This document shows positions 1 through 7,318 of a stretch of DNA of 64,000 bases, one piece after another. The notes beneath the pieces are model-generated. The model was not told the DNA's origin. It ran no database searches and saw nothing but the letters and a program-made list of their open reading frames with translations. The translations under genes were made by a program, and so were the position numbers. Source of the DNA: Pseudoalteromonas sp. G4 (GTDB taxonomy: Bacteria; Pseudomonadota; Gammaproteobacteria; Enterobacterales; Alteromonadaceae); NCBI RefSeq assembly GCF_028875915.1, contig NZ_JAPEHW010000003.1, positions 62,001 to 126,000 on the forward strand, in the 5' to 3' direction. Every line of letters begins with the position of its first letter. Position 1 is the stretch's first letter.

Positions 1-430
1 AGTCAACTACAGCACCATCATTAAAACACACCGATTGTGTAGTGTTGTTATTTCGGATGTCGACAATGGAGCGGCAAAACTGAATATGCTGACTAATGCC
101 ATCAGCAAGTACCTCAATAAGATCCGAACGCGTTAATGCCACAAACGGTTGGCTTGCTAAAACCCCCTCGTTTAGGCTTGCTTTAGCTAACAACTCACGT
201 TGATGTGTTTCAAACCGCACTTCTTTAACTTGATAAGCTTTGGCTAAAATGGCGTGTTTTAAACCGAGTACTTCAAGCTGCTTCATCGCATTTCCAGGTA
301 AACAAATGCCCGCACCTAAATTATTCAACGCTGGCTGCTTTTCTATAAGATCGGCTTCAATGCCTTGACGTTGTAACTCACGATACATCAATAAACCGGC
401 GATCCCTGCACCTACAATTAATATTTTCAT
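1..430 (-). CDS. FAD-dependent monooxygenase, N-terminal part (runs off left edge)
   Basis: Reading the minus strand from the ATG at 430 gives an open frame to the window edge, about 143 residues. It opens with MKILIVGAGIAG, the GxGxxG dinucleotide-binding fold of flavoprotein monooxygenases, followed by an acidic residue near the end of the second strand (DLIEKQ) and the GAGICLPGNAMKQLEVLGL segment typical of the UbiH/PHBH-like FAD_binding_3 family. The family hydroxylates aromatic or polyketide substrates using NAD(P)H and O2. The substrate cannot be told because the C-terminal two thirds are missing. A terminator separates it from the small-gene run upstream, so it probably has its own promoter. 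Confidence 0.8.
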   Translation of the reverse strand, partial: MKILIVGAGIAGLLMYRELQRQGIEADLIEKQPALNNLGAGICLPGNAMKQLEVLGLKHAILAKAYQVKEVRFETHQRELLAKASLNEGVLASQPFVALTRSDLIEVLADGISQHIQFCRSIVDIRNNNTTQSVCFNDGAVVD

Positions 431-444
431 GTTATTACCTAAAA

Positions 445-464
445 AAAGCCTCAGTAGAGGCTTT
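445..464 (-). terminator. Rho-independent terminator after the small-gene run
   Basis: An 8-bp perfect stem (AAAGCCTC / GAGGCTTT) with a 4-base loop, followed by seven T residues on the minus strand. It lies just after the stop of the gene ending at 497 and before the start of the monooxygenase at 430. Confidence 0.8.
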
Positions 465-496
465 GGCTGGGGGATCCTGTTGTGAACAGGGAACTA

Positions 497-703
497 CTAA
501 TCAACATCTGCTTTTAGTGACGAAGCAAAATGTTCGAGCTGATTCGCTAAGCGAATTTGTGCGTCAATTTCCATTAACTTAAGAATATGATCCATCACTT
601 TACTTTTATCCGATTGAATACGGCCGTATTGCCCTTGCTCTGCAATATATTGGTCGGCGGTACGTGCCACATCGGTTAATTTGTTTACCATATTAGTTTG
701 CAT
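497..703 (-). CDS. Small conserved-looking hypothetical protein (68 aa)
   Basis: Unrecognised, highly helical and mostly hydrophilic, with no signal or membrane segment. The start at 703 (MQTNMVNKLTD) is preferred over an upstream ATG at 736 because GTGAGGTTAACA gives a good ribosome binding site at the usual spacing. It overlaps the end of the gene at 693-908 by a few bases, which suggests translational coupling as the last gene of a four-gene run (1567 to 497). The run ends in a clear terminator. Confidence 0.6.
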   Translation of the reverse strand: MQTNMVNKLTDVARTADQYIAEQGQYGRIQSDKSKVMDHILKLMEIDAQIRLANQLEHFASSLKADVD

Positions 704-908
704 TGTTAACCTCACTTGCGAGCAATGAAATGCCACACTTTAAAATTGAAAAATAATCGCCGTTAAAGGCATCGATAATTTGCTTTACACGATCTTCACC
801 GTATTGCTCAGACACTGTTTTAACCACAAGCTGATACAGAATTTTTGTTTGCATTGGCGTAAGTTCTTGACATTGCGATGATTTAAAACACAGGCTCACC
901 TTATGCAT
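693..908 (-). CDS. Small hypothetical protein (71 aa)
   Basis: Unrecognised. The ATG at 908 has an AAAGG ribosome binding site five to eight bases upstream and overlaps the stop codon of the preceding gene by eight bases. The product is cytoplasmic by appearance, with a helical segment QTKILYQLVVKTVSEQYG and a C-terminal hydrophobic stretch containing one cysteine. Coupling to both neighbours supports it being a real gene despite its length. Confidence 0.6.
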   Translation of the reverse strand: MHKVSLCFKSSQCQELTPMQTKILYQLVVKTVSEQYGEDRVKQIIDAFNGDYFSILKCGISLLASEVNNAN

Positions 909-1284
909 AATGTGGCCTTTGAATAATGCCTATGGCAGGTGAATTTAAAACATGAAACGTCTCAACTAGTTTTTCATTGGTGTAAAACACTGAACGCGAA
1001 AACCAAAAATTTTTATCTGCTGATTGTAAAAACTGCACTATTTCATCCACTTTTGTGCTGCTTAATTTTTCACAATGACTCAAACTCACTTCTTTGTTAT
1101 TAATCATTAATTTGAGCAATTTGTGCCTGTGATAAAACACTGTAAGCTGCGCTTCATAATGGGTTTTTCTCGACAGCACTACTTGATAATACTCTTTGCT
1201 AAATAATCGCTCGAGCAAACCTTGTGTATGTAGCGCAAGCTCTGGCACTGACACACCTGCACAATAAACCTCAGCACTTGGCAT
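901..1284 (-). CDS. Hypothetical protein (127 aa)
   Basis: Unrecognised soluble protein with several aromatic residues and histidines (VFYHRHKLLKLMINNKE). Two starts are possible: ATG 1299, or ATG 1284 preceded by AAGGA at ideal spacing; the latter is chosen. It overlaps the upstream gene's stop at 1271. It shares a faint layout with the next gene upstream (a charged beta-rich core followed by a helical C-terminus), so the two may be distant relatives, but this is only an impression. Confidence 0.65.
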   Translation of the reverse strand: MPSAEVYCAGVSVPELALHTQGLLERLFSKEYYQVVLSRKTHYEAQLTVFYHRHKLLKLMINNKEVSLSHCEKLSSTKVDEIVQFLQSADKNFWFSRSVFYTNEKLVETFHVLNSPAIGIIQRPHYA

Positions 1285-1567
1285 AATACATTCCTTCATT
1301 TATCACCTGAGATAAGCAGGCTGAAAGCTGCTTTTTTTGCTCATCAGTGGGTATATGAACACCCTCTTTTAAGTGCTGAATATTTAGAGCCGCCAAACAA
1401 AAGTCTTCATCAAACGTTACTTTTACCGAGTAATGAAGGCCACAATACAAGAAGCATTTAACAGTTAGTTTGTGATTATTAATGATTGTTATCTCTGTAC
1501 TAACGCTGTCATTTTCATAGTTTTTTAACGCTGCTTCAAAGCGTCTCGCTGCTTTTTTTATTAACAA
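1271..1567 (-). CDS. Hypothetical protein (98 aa), first gene of small-gene run
   Basis: Unrecognised. The start is a TTG at 1567 preceded by GAGGT seven bases upstream; no in-frame ATG lies near the N-terminus. The N-terminus is basic (MLIKKAARRFEAALKNYE), followed by beta-strand-rich sequence with two cysteines (CFLYCGLHY). No membrane segment is seen. It leads a tightly overlapping operon of four small genes of unknown function. Confidence 0.6.
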   Translation of the reverse strand: MLIKKAARRFEAALKNYENDSVSTEITIINNHKLTVKCFLYCGLHYSVKVTFDEDFCLAALNIQHLKEGVHIPTDEQKKQLSACLSQVINEGMYYAKC

Positions 1568-2301
1568 ACCTGTACCTCATTCGTTCCCCAAGGCGGCGCA
1601 TTTTGATGATCACGCTGTTAAATTGCAAATAGGTAAAAACGCAAACGAATGAAACATTTACAACATTTTTTTTACAGCTAACAAAAAATGATAGCGCTTA
1701 CATAAAATGTAATTACAACAAATTACAGATTTAAAAATGAGCAAATTGCGCAAAAATTGTATTTGTTTGAAACATGTGAGAAATAGAGGCTAAAACCATA
1801 GAAAAGGTAGGGATAAATAGAGTACTGAAAAAGAATAGTAAATAACTAATAAAAAAGGCTGAAAACAAATCCATGGTTAAAGTTAACAGGATGAATATAA
1901 AGAGTTAAATTCCATATTAACAATTAAAGACGGCAATACGACAAAACTTATCGCTAAGAGATATAAATAATTACTAAATGGAATATAAATAAAATATAAA
2001 ATAACTAAAAAAGTTTCAAACCGAATGAGAAACAAACAAAAGGCACATTTCATTTACATAAATTAAATATAAATCGTCAAAATGCTTTGTAAAAAATTGT
2101 AAACACATACCGCTTGTAAGGTTTTTAACGCTCGCAATTTCACCTTCTTTTCTAACTTTATTAGTTTATCAAACAGTGGCGACTTTTTTTGTTAAACACG
2201 GCGAACAGAATGTTCAATGAGATGAAAATAATGCACCCATGCTATATGTTGGCAGACAATAACTGGGCACATTATGTTAAGGAACTGTTTTTACTTGCGC
2301 G
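1568..2301. other. Long AT-rich intergenic region
   Basis: No convincing ORF, RNA gene or long repeat is visible. The stretch is very A/T-rich, especially 1640-2100. It must hold the promoter of the minus-strand small-gene run near 1567 and the 3' end of the desaturase transcript near 2302. No strong terminator hairpin was found after the desaturase, only a 6-bp TTGCGC/GCGCAA stem without a T tract. Confidence 0.5.
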
Positions 2302-3363
2302 TTATGGCAATGAGTAGCGCAAAATGCGTTTTACTACCGAGCCATATTGTTTAAAAAAGCTACCTGTGTTGTATTGAATACCGTGTTCACGAAATACCTT
2401 TTGCACTTTAGGCGCAATTTCACGGTAGCGCTTGGCTGGCATATCAGGAAATAAATGGTGCTCTATTTGAAAGCTTAAATGCCCGGTTAATATATGAAAC
2501 CACTTTCCACCTTTAATATTGGATGAGCCCAATGCCTGGCGATAATACCATTGCCCTTTTGTCTCGTTTTCGCATTCTTTTTCACTAAACGTTTTTACAT
2601 CGCCAGTAAAATGACCACAAAATATGATGGTTGATGTCCATAAATTACGTAGCAAGTTGGCAATTAGATTACCCACTAATACCCATAAAAAGAATGGCCC
2701 TGCTAACAGTGGAAATATTAGATAATCTTTAATTAATTGGCGCGCACCTTTACTAAAAAACCGTGTTTTTAGCTCACTATGTGGCACTTTGTAGTCGCGA
2801 TTATCTTTTTTCTTACCAAAAAACACGCGCTCTGCGGCGAGTTCGTGATACGACACGCCCCACTGGAACAACACACTTAAATTTAGGTAAGTGATAAATT
2901 GCCAAAGGTTTTTAACACGCCAGCGAAAATCGTTTGATAAGCGCAATAAGCCATAACCAAAGTCACGATCTTTACCAATAATATTAGTGTAAGTATGATG
3001 CTCAAAGTTATGTACGCGGTTCCAACTTTTGCCGTCACAAGCAATATCCCACTCATACGCTTTGGAATTAATATGCTTGTCGTTCATCCAGTCGTACTGG
3101 CCGTGCATTACATTGTGGCCTATTTCCATATTGTCGAGAATTTTAGCCGTTGCAAGGGCAAGTACACCTACAAGCCAAAGCCACGGCGAGACAAAGCCAA
3201 GCACCAATAAAATACGGCCCGACCATTCTAAAATGCGCTGCGTTACAATCACACGGCGAATATAGTTTGCGTCTTGCTCACCCACTTTTGCCATAGTTGT
3301 TGATTGAATTTCGTTTAGCTGCTCGGCTAATAAATCGTAATTTGGTTCTGCTACTGTGTTCAC
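2302..3363 (-). CDS. Membrane fatty-acid desaturase (acyl-lipid/acyl-CoA type)
   Basis: A 353-residue integral membrane di-iron desaturase that introduces a double bond into acyl chains using O2 and electrons from its partner. The three histidine boxes are present: HNVMH (83-87), HNFEHH (118-123) and QIEHH (299-303). Hydrophobic pairs lie near 48-73 and 215-245. The start is a GTG at 3363 that overlaps the TGA of the upstream reductase gene (GTGA), so the two are translationally coupled. The gene pair resembles the DesC-DesB pair of Pseudomonas aeruginosa. The product would adjust membrane fluidity; regulation is probably through the two palindromes at 4416-4456. Confidence 0.9.
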   Translation of the reverse strand: MNTVAEPNYDLLAEQLNEIQSTTMAKVGEQDANYIRRVIVTQRILEWSGRILLVLGFVSPWLWLVGVLALATAKILDNMEIGHNVMHGQYDWMNDKHINSKAYEWDIACDGKSWNRVHNFEHHTYTNIIGKDRDFGYGLLRLSNDFRWRVKNLWQFITYLNLSVLFQWGVSYHELAAERVFFGKKKDNRDYKVPHSELKTRFFSKGARQLIKDYLIFPLLAGPFFLWVLVGNLIANLLRNLWTSTIIFCGHFTGDVKTFSEKECENETKGQWYYRQALGSSNIKGGKWFHILTGHLSFQIEHHLFPDMPAKRYREIAPKVQKVFREHGIQYNTGSFFKQYGSVVKRILRYSLP

Positions 3364-4412
3364 GCTTTAAACTCCACATCTGACACCACTTGCGATACAC
3401 ATAATTGAATTAACTCTTCACCGTAATCTGATAATTTACCGTTGCGAATATCACGCACTACGCCTTTTTTCTTTACGCATTGGCATTGATGGCAAATGCC
3501 CATGCCACAGCCGTAAGGCACGTTAATTTTATTTGCTTGAAACTGCGCTAAAAGCGGCTGTTGATTGTCGGCTGTAAATTTAATGCCACCATGATCCACC
3601 TGAAAATGCGCTTTTTCGTCACCTTGTGTGTGCAAATCTACAAGCGAGAAATGCTCACTTTCAATTGATTGCTGATGCGTATCTGCATAGTTTTTGATGG
3701 TTTTATAAAAATCTTGCGGCCCACATACCAGCCACTGGGAACCGATAAATTCTGGCAATTTTGCAGCAACATCCCCGTCAGTACTTCGGCTAAGTAACGT
3801 AAACGTGAAGTTTGCTAAGCGGTTGCGCAAACTGGCAAGTTCGGCCACCAGCAAATGCTCATTTGGTTTTGCGTAATACACCAAATGAATTGGCGGGATT
3901 TCGTCATGTAATGCTTGATGCAACATCGCAATAAACGGCGTAATACCTGAACCCGCAGCAAAAAAAGTCACAGCGTTAGACTGTGGCAATAAAAATGTGC
4001 CTTTGGGTTTTGAAATATTAACCCATGAATTCACAGTTAAACGGGATAAAAACGGCGTAAATGCACCAACATCATGCTGCTTTATCACTAAACGGATCAC
4101 GCCTTCATGCATTGCCTGATTTGGGCTAGAGGCAATGGTAAATACGCGCGTTACTAAGCGGCCGTTAATTTCTATTGTTAGCTCAATATGTTGCCCAGCT
4201 TTATGGGTAGGCCAACGAGACTCAACTTTGAGCTCTATCGAAACTGTTTTGTTAGCAATGTATGTTACCGACTGCACATTTGCACGGTAATAACCATCGC
4301 GCCAACTTGGCTTAAATATTTGAATTACAGGCTCAAAATAGCCAGCCATCGAACGATGATGGAAAAACTGTTTACTAAACCAATTTGTTAAGGGGTTGAA
4401 TATAAAACTCAT
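3360..4412 (-). CDS. Ferredoxin--NADP reductase / 2Fe-2S electron donor for the desaturase
   Basis: A 350-residue flavo-iron-sulphur protein. Residues 40-140 form an FNR-type FAD domain (RVFTIASS at 89-96), 148-240 the NAD(P)-binding domain (FAAGSGITPF; VCGP at 229-232), and the C-terminus a plant-type 2Fe-2S ferredoxin with Cys302, Cys307, Cys310 and Cys338. It would pass electrons from NAD(P)H to the desaturase encoded immediately downstream by a 4-base overlap. The ATG at 4412 has only a weak ribosome binding site and begins four bases after a palindromic operator, so initiation may be sensitive to regulation. Confidence 0.92.
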   Translation of the reverse strand: MSFIFNPLTNWFSKQFFHHRSMAGYFEPVIQIFKPSWRDGYYRANVQSVTYIANKTVSIELKVESRWPTHKAGQHIELTIEINGRLVTRVFTIASSPNQAMHEGVIRLVIKQHDVGAFTPFLSRLTVNSWVNISKPKGTFLLPQSNAVTFFAAGSGITPFIAMLHQALHDEIPPIHLVYYAKPNEHLLVAELASLRNRLANFTFTLLSRSTDGDVAAKLPEFIGSQWLVCGPQDFYKTIKNYADTHQQSIESEHFSLVDLHTQGDEKAHFQVDHGGIKFTADNQQPLLAQFQANKINVPYGCGMGICHQCQCVKKKGVVRDIRNGKLSDYGEELIQLCVSQVVSDVEFKA

Positions 4413-4415
4413 TTA

Positions 4416-4433
4416 AACTTACACGTGTACGCT
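4416..4433 (-). promoter_or_regulatory. FabR/DesT-like palindrome 1 upstream of the desaturase operon
   Basis: On the minus strand the site reads AGCGTACACGTGTAAGTT, an 18-bp near-palindrome with core TACACGTGTA. It resembles, from memory, the sites of the TetR-family unsaturated-fatty-acid repressors FabR and DesT. Its centre is 23 bp from the second copy. It lies only four bases from the reductase start codon. Confidence 0.55.
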
Positions 4434-4438
4434 CACTC

Positions 4439-4456
4439 AGCGCACAAGTGTAAGCT
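4439..4456 (+). promoter_or_regulatory. FabR/DesT-like palindrome 2, overlapping a likely -10 element
   Basis: AGCGCACAAGTGTAAGCT is an 18-bp near-palindrome of the same class as the neighbouring site. On the minus strand it covers a good -10 hexamer (TACACT, 4447-4452) that sits 18 bp from a -35 hexamer TTGAAA (4471-4476). Repressor binding here would block the promoter of the reductase-desaturase operon. The regulator gene is not in the window. Confidence 0.55.
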
Positions 4457-4690
4457 GAACAGGTGTTTTTTTTCAAGCCCCCTAACAGGTAAAAATAGAG
4501 TTTTTACTTTAAAGCCTGAACTGCGTGCAATGAGTAAATCCTGTAAGGAACATTCAAAATAAAAATTAAAGCCAATTAAAACAATGAATTAAAATTTAAA
4601 AATATTTAAAGGCGACTATTGTAAAGCCGCTTTTAGTTATGATTATTTTTTATAAAAAATTTTGATGTGAGTGATTTGGTAAAAGCTGAA

Positions 4691-4807
4691 ATGAGAATAT
4701 TTAAATTAAATAAAGGCCCTCTAATGGCGCGATCATCTAATCCCAACTTTACATTGATAGAGCAAAAATATGCTGATAATCTACTGAAAATATTAAAAAA
4801 TTATTAG
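4691..4807 (+). CDS. Possible small protein (38 aa)
   Basis: A short open frame starting MRIFKLNKGPLMARSSNP and ending LLKILKNY inside an otherwise gene-free 470-bp interval. No clear ribosome binding site precedes it and it is not recognised. It lies just left of the cassette-like region, so it could be a remnant rather than a gene. Confidence 0.2.
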   Translation: MRIFKLNKGPLMARSSNPNFTLIEQKYADNLLKILKNY

Positions 4808-4830
4808 CGTAAAAAATTAGGTTGTGGGTA

Positions 4831-4882
4831 ACTTCCTTAAATCGAAATGAGTACTAATAAGCTGTTATATGCCTAAGGAAGT
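4831..4882 (+). promoter_or_regulatory. Inverted repeat enclosing the ribosome binding site of the first cassette gene
   Basis: ACTTCCTTA (4831-4839) is the exact reverse complement of TAAGGAAGT (4874-4882), which contains the Shine-Dalgarno AAGGA for the ATG at 4885. In RNA the two arms could pair and hide the ribosome binding site. The intervening 34 bases contain the attC-type core GTTATATGCC. Confidence 0.4.
4864..4873 (+). other. attC-type core (R') site at the left end of the cassette array
   Basis: GTTATATGCC is identical to the core at the end of the attC-like site at 5306-5315. In integrons, recombination occurs just after the G of this core, so a cassette would run from 4865 to 5306. 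No full attC or attI structure is evident to the left. Confidence 0.5.
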
Positions 4883-4884
4883 CA

Positions 4885-5217
4885 ATGAGTAATCAGGTAG
4901 ATATTTGCGCGAAATTCAATGCAGAATATACGCCTTGTAATGGTGAGGAAAAATTGGGAATTGCCATTGAAACAATCGGTAAGCTTCCTATAAATGGCCT
5001 AAGGCACGTTGCAGAAAATGGAACTTGTGGTTGGTATATCTGGTGCGGAGAAGAATGGAGCGATGAACCTGACTTCTTCAAACCATTACACGTCAGCCAT
5101 ATTGATAAATACCTTCCTCAAATAATGCCTTATTTAGCATTACCTCCAGGGCATCGGTTTTTAATTGCTGATGGTTACGAGGATGTGTGGCCAGACTTGG
5201 CTTTAATCAGCATATAA
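4885..5217 (+). CDS. Cassette gene 1: hypothetical protein, possibly immunity-protein-like (110 aa)
   Basis: A soluble 110-residue protein with a distinctive aromatic core: GWYIWCGEEW (49-58), PDFFKPLHVSHI (61-73), LPPGHRF and GYEDVWPDLAL near the C-terminus. The pattern recalls small families annotated as immunity-type proteins (Imm33/DUF2185-like), but this assignment is from memory and uncertain. Ribosome binding site AAGGA lies five bases before the ATG. The stop codon overlaps the left arm of the attC-like site at 5210, the usual layout for an integron cassette gene. Confidence 0.7.
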   Translation: MSNQVDICAKFNAEYTPCNGEEKLGIAIETIGKLPINGLRHVAENGTCGWYIWCGEEWSDEPDFFKPLHVSHIDKYLPQIMPYLALPPGHRFLIADGYEDVWPDLALISI

Positions 5218-5314
5218 CAATTTAATTAAACAATGGACGCAAAACAGCAGGCTTGCGCTCATTCTTCGCTTAGTTTAGCCTGCTATTTTTCGCCTATATT
5301 GCGACGTTATATGC
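5210..5314 (+). other. attC-like integron recombination site (about 105 bp)
   Basis: The outer arms GCATATAAC (5210-5218) and GTTATATGC (5306-5314) are perfectly complementary, as R'' and R' should be. The inner arms 5231-5253 and 5277-5301 pair imperfectly: AGCAGGCT/AGCCTGCT is perfect, CAAT/ATTG pairs further out, and unpaired bases lie between, as in the L''/L' stem with extrahelical bases. A 23-base terminal loop remains. The length and layout are those of attC sites of sedentary chromosomal integrons. Confidence 0.72.
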
Positions 5315-5324
5315 CAGTAAAGTA

Positions 5325-5780
5325 TTGGGGCTTTCATTGAATTTTAGTGTTAAATCGAAGTTGTTAATCAGTGCTGGAGTCATTGCATCAGCTTCTGCTA
5401 TTTGGCACCTTCTTTGTATTGTGGGAGGGCCTAGTTGGTTTGCATTTGCTCGCGCACCTCAACCGATCATAGATTCTGCAATTCAAGGTACTTCACTTGC
5501 TTTTTTTAGCACTGTAATAGTTGCATGTTTAATGTTTGCTTGCTCCGTTTTTGCTTTTTCTGCGGTAGGCTTAATTCGAAAACTACCTTTACTACGTCCT
5601 GCTTTAATTACCATAGCAACCCTTTGTACGTTGCGTGGTTTAATCGCTATTCCAACATTTTTAACCTCTTCGGGCTTTGATATCTGGCAAATTGTAGCAA
5701 GCACTATTTGGTTTTATGTTGGTATTTGTTTTATGGCTGGTAGTATAGAGCAATATAGGCTTGGTAAATCAGGCATATAA
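5325..5780 (+). CDS. Cassette gene 2: four-helix membrane protein (151 aa)
   Basis: A membrane protein with four hydrophobic segments near residues 13-32, 55-80, 88-112 and 120-140. The start is uncertain: TTG 5325 is the longest choice and no ATG is available. It is clearly related to the minus-strand protein at 13812-14231: both share a WHLLCI/LHLGCI helix, an AFSAxGLIxKLPLxRxALI motif and equal helix spacing. Function is unknown. It lies directly after the attC-like site and ends in a shortened one, so it reads as a mobile gene cassette. Confidence 0.72.
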   Translation: MGLSLNFSVKSKLLISAGVIASASAIWHLLCIVGGPSWFAFARAPQPIIDSAIQGTSLAFFSTVIVACLMFACSVFAFSAVGLIRKLPLLRPALITIATLCTLRGLIAIPTFLTSSGFDIWQIVASTIWFYVGICFMAGSIEQYRLGKSGI

Positions 5781-5808
5781 AAAGCCATCAAAAGTGGACG
5801 TTATATAT
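5773..5808 (+). other. Shortened attC-like site
   Basis: GCATATAA at the stop codon of cassette gene 2 and GACGTTATATAT 20 bases later match the two outer arms of the attC site at 5210-5314, but the inner arms and loop are gone. This is most simply an attC site that has lost its middle, which would fix cassettes 2 and 3 together. Confidence 0.45.
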
Positions 5809-5821
5809 CAAGGAGGATTTT

Positions 5822-6133
5822 GTGGCAAAAATTGCAATAGGGATTTCTATAGCGCTTTCAATACTATGTCTGTTGCTAGCCACTGCACCATTTACTCCAG
5901 CTATTGGAGTTTCTTTTCTAATGCTTTTATTCGCAGGATTCATTGGTTATAAGGGCTATATTCAATCTGGTCTGGTTTTATTATTAATTAATACTCTGGC
6001 TGTTATTGCAAGCCCAAACATCGACATATCAAACCAAGTAACACTTCTATTCGTTTTAGTTCTCTTCTCTGCTTTATTTGGTGGTGTTCTAATAGGTATA
6101 AGGAAACTGGTTGCAAGCATAATTAGTGAATAG
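5822..6133 (+). CDS. Cassette gene 3: small membrane protein (103 aa)
   Basis: Begins at a GTG at 5822 with a strong AAGGAGG ribosome binding site eight bases upstream. The product is almost wholly hydrophobic, with about four transmembrane helices (5-25, 28-45, 48-65, 76-97), and is unrecognised. It follows the core-like GTTATATATC at 5800. A second core-like GTTATGAAT lies at 6203, but no matching left arm was found, so the right end of this presumed cassette is unclear. Confidence 0.65.
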   Translation: MAKIAIGISIALSILCLLLATAPFTPAIGVSFLMLLFAGFIGYKGYIQSGLVLLLINTLAVIASPNIDISNQVTLLFVLVLFSALFGGVLIGIRKLVASIISE

Positions 6134-6214
6134 ATGTAATACTGAGGGGTGTACTCATTTTTCCTATTTTGAGCCATAGATTTGAACTTACTATATTGAA
6201 ACGTTATGAATCTA

Positions 6215-6439
6215 AAGGAATAGTGAATTGGTAGCGAATGTTGTATGGATTATACCGTCATTAGCGATACTGTGAATATTACGGCACGTTTAGAAAGGAA
6301 AGCCAAAGAGCTCAACCTAAAAACCTTAATCAGTAAAGCAACTGTGGAACAATCCGCGCTAACATCATTAACTCAACTTGAAGATGTTAGTTTAAAAGGA
6401 AAAACCAATGAAATTACGGTGTTTACTGATGAAGATTAA
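6215..6439 (+). pseudogene. Decayed class III adenylate/guanylate cyclase fragment
   Basis: The frame from 6245 encodes MDYTVISDTVNITARLE, then KAKELN, LISKAT and VSLKGKTNEITVF, which is the C-terminal third of a class III nucleotide cyclase domain (family pattern DYTVIGDTVNxAxRLE ... VKGK). Upstream, another frame at 6224-6244 reads SELVANV, matching the preceding SGELVAGNV strand of the family with a shift and small deletion. The rest of the catalytic domain is absent. It has no proper start and is a broken remnant next to the cassette region. Confidence 0.7.
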
Positions 6440-6676
6440 ACTTATCTCCCTTTAAGTAAAAAGATTTCAGCTCACTTACCGAATAACACTTGTGTTACGC
6501 TTAGCTCTGTAGCGTTTAGCCTTAATTCGCGATAAGTTAACTGCATACTAAAAACGCTTTTTTAAATTATTACTTTTAATTCATAACGTTAAACTCTCGA
6601 CTAGATGCGTAATAAATGAAGTACGCGTTTTGCTCGCGTGCAAGAAACCTTAATCACTTTTAAAACAGGAACAAAT

Positions 6677-7258
6677 ATGAGCAACAGTTGGGATGAATAT
6701 GCCGATGGTTGGGATACCAATGAAGATGTGATGCTTTATGCAGAAAATGCTTTCAAGTCACTAAGACAATTTACTAATCTAAGTGGTATGCGCGTTCTCG
6801 ATTTTGGTTGTGGCACAGGCTTGCTCACTGAAAAAATAGCCCAATCAGCAGCTGACGTCATAGCTATTGATACATCAGCAAAAATGATTGATGTGCTCAA
6901 CGCTAAATCGCTTACTAATGTAACGGCGCTTAGCTTAGAACTATCAGAACATGAAATTAAAAATAACCCATTATTGCGTGAAGGCTTTGACCTAATTGTT
7001 GCATCATCCGTGTGTGCATTTGTACCAGATTACCAGTACATTTTGGCGCTCTTTAAACGCTTGTTAAAACAAAACGGTACGTTTGTACAGTGGGATTGGC
7101 AGCGCAATGAGCAAGATGATTTTGGTTTTACACCAGATATGATCAGCCAAGGCTATGAAAACGCAAACTTGCTTGTTGAAAACGTGACTAACGCATTTTC
7201 ATTAACCAGCAACAATAGTACGATGCAGGTGTTAATGGGCATCGCTAAAAACAATTAA
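6677..7258 (+). CDS. Class I SAM-dependent methyltransferase (193 aa)
   Basis: Methyltransferase fold with SAM motif I VLDFGCGTGLL, acidic motif II VIAIDTS, and FDLIVASSVCAFVPDY as post-motifs; these belong to the Methyltransf_11/25 type. The substrate is unknown. The start at 6677 (MSNSWDEYADGWD) is preferred over 6638 because the family usually begins with this W-D segment and AGGAAC lies just upstream. It is followed 60 bp later by a YciI-family gene on the same strand. Confidence 0.85.
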   Translation: MSNSWDEYADGWDTNEDVMLYAENAFKSLRQFTNLSGMRVLDFGCGTGLLTEKIAQSAADVIAIDTSAKMIDVLNAKSLTNVTALSLELSEHEIKNNPLLREGFDLIVASSVCAFVPDYQYILALFKRLLKQNGTFVQWDWQRNEQDDFGFTPDMISQGYENANLLVENVTNAFSLTSNNSTMQVLMGIAKNN

Positions 7259-7318
7259 AGCGTATTGGCCTTTTCGCGCTAATAATCAGACTTTACTTTT
7301 ATAAATCAAGGACGACAT

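Noticed and set aside
6134..6210. Full attC site after cassette gene 3
   Set aside because: GTTATGAAT at 6203 resembles a right core, but no matching left arm lies between it and the stop of the gene.
6480..6610. Further attC site ending in AACGTTAAAC near 6591
   Set aside because: GTTAAAC fits the core consensus, but no complementary left arm or inner stem was found.
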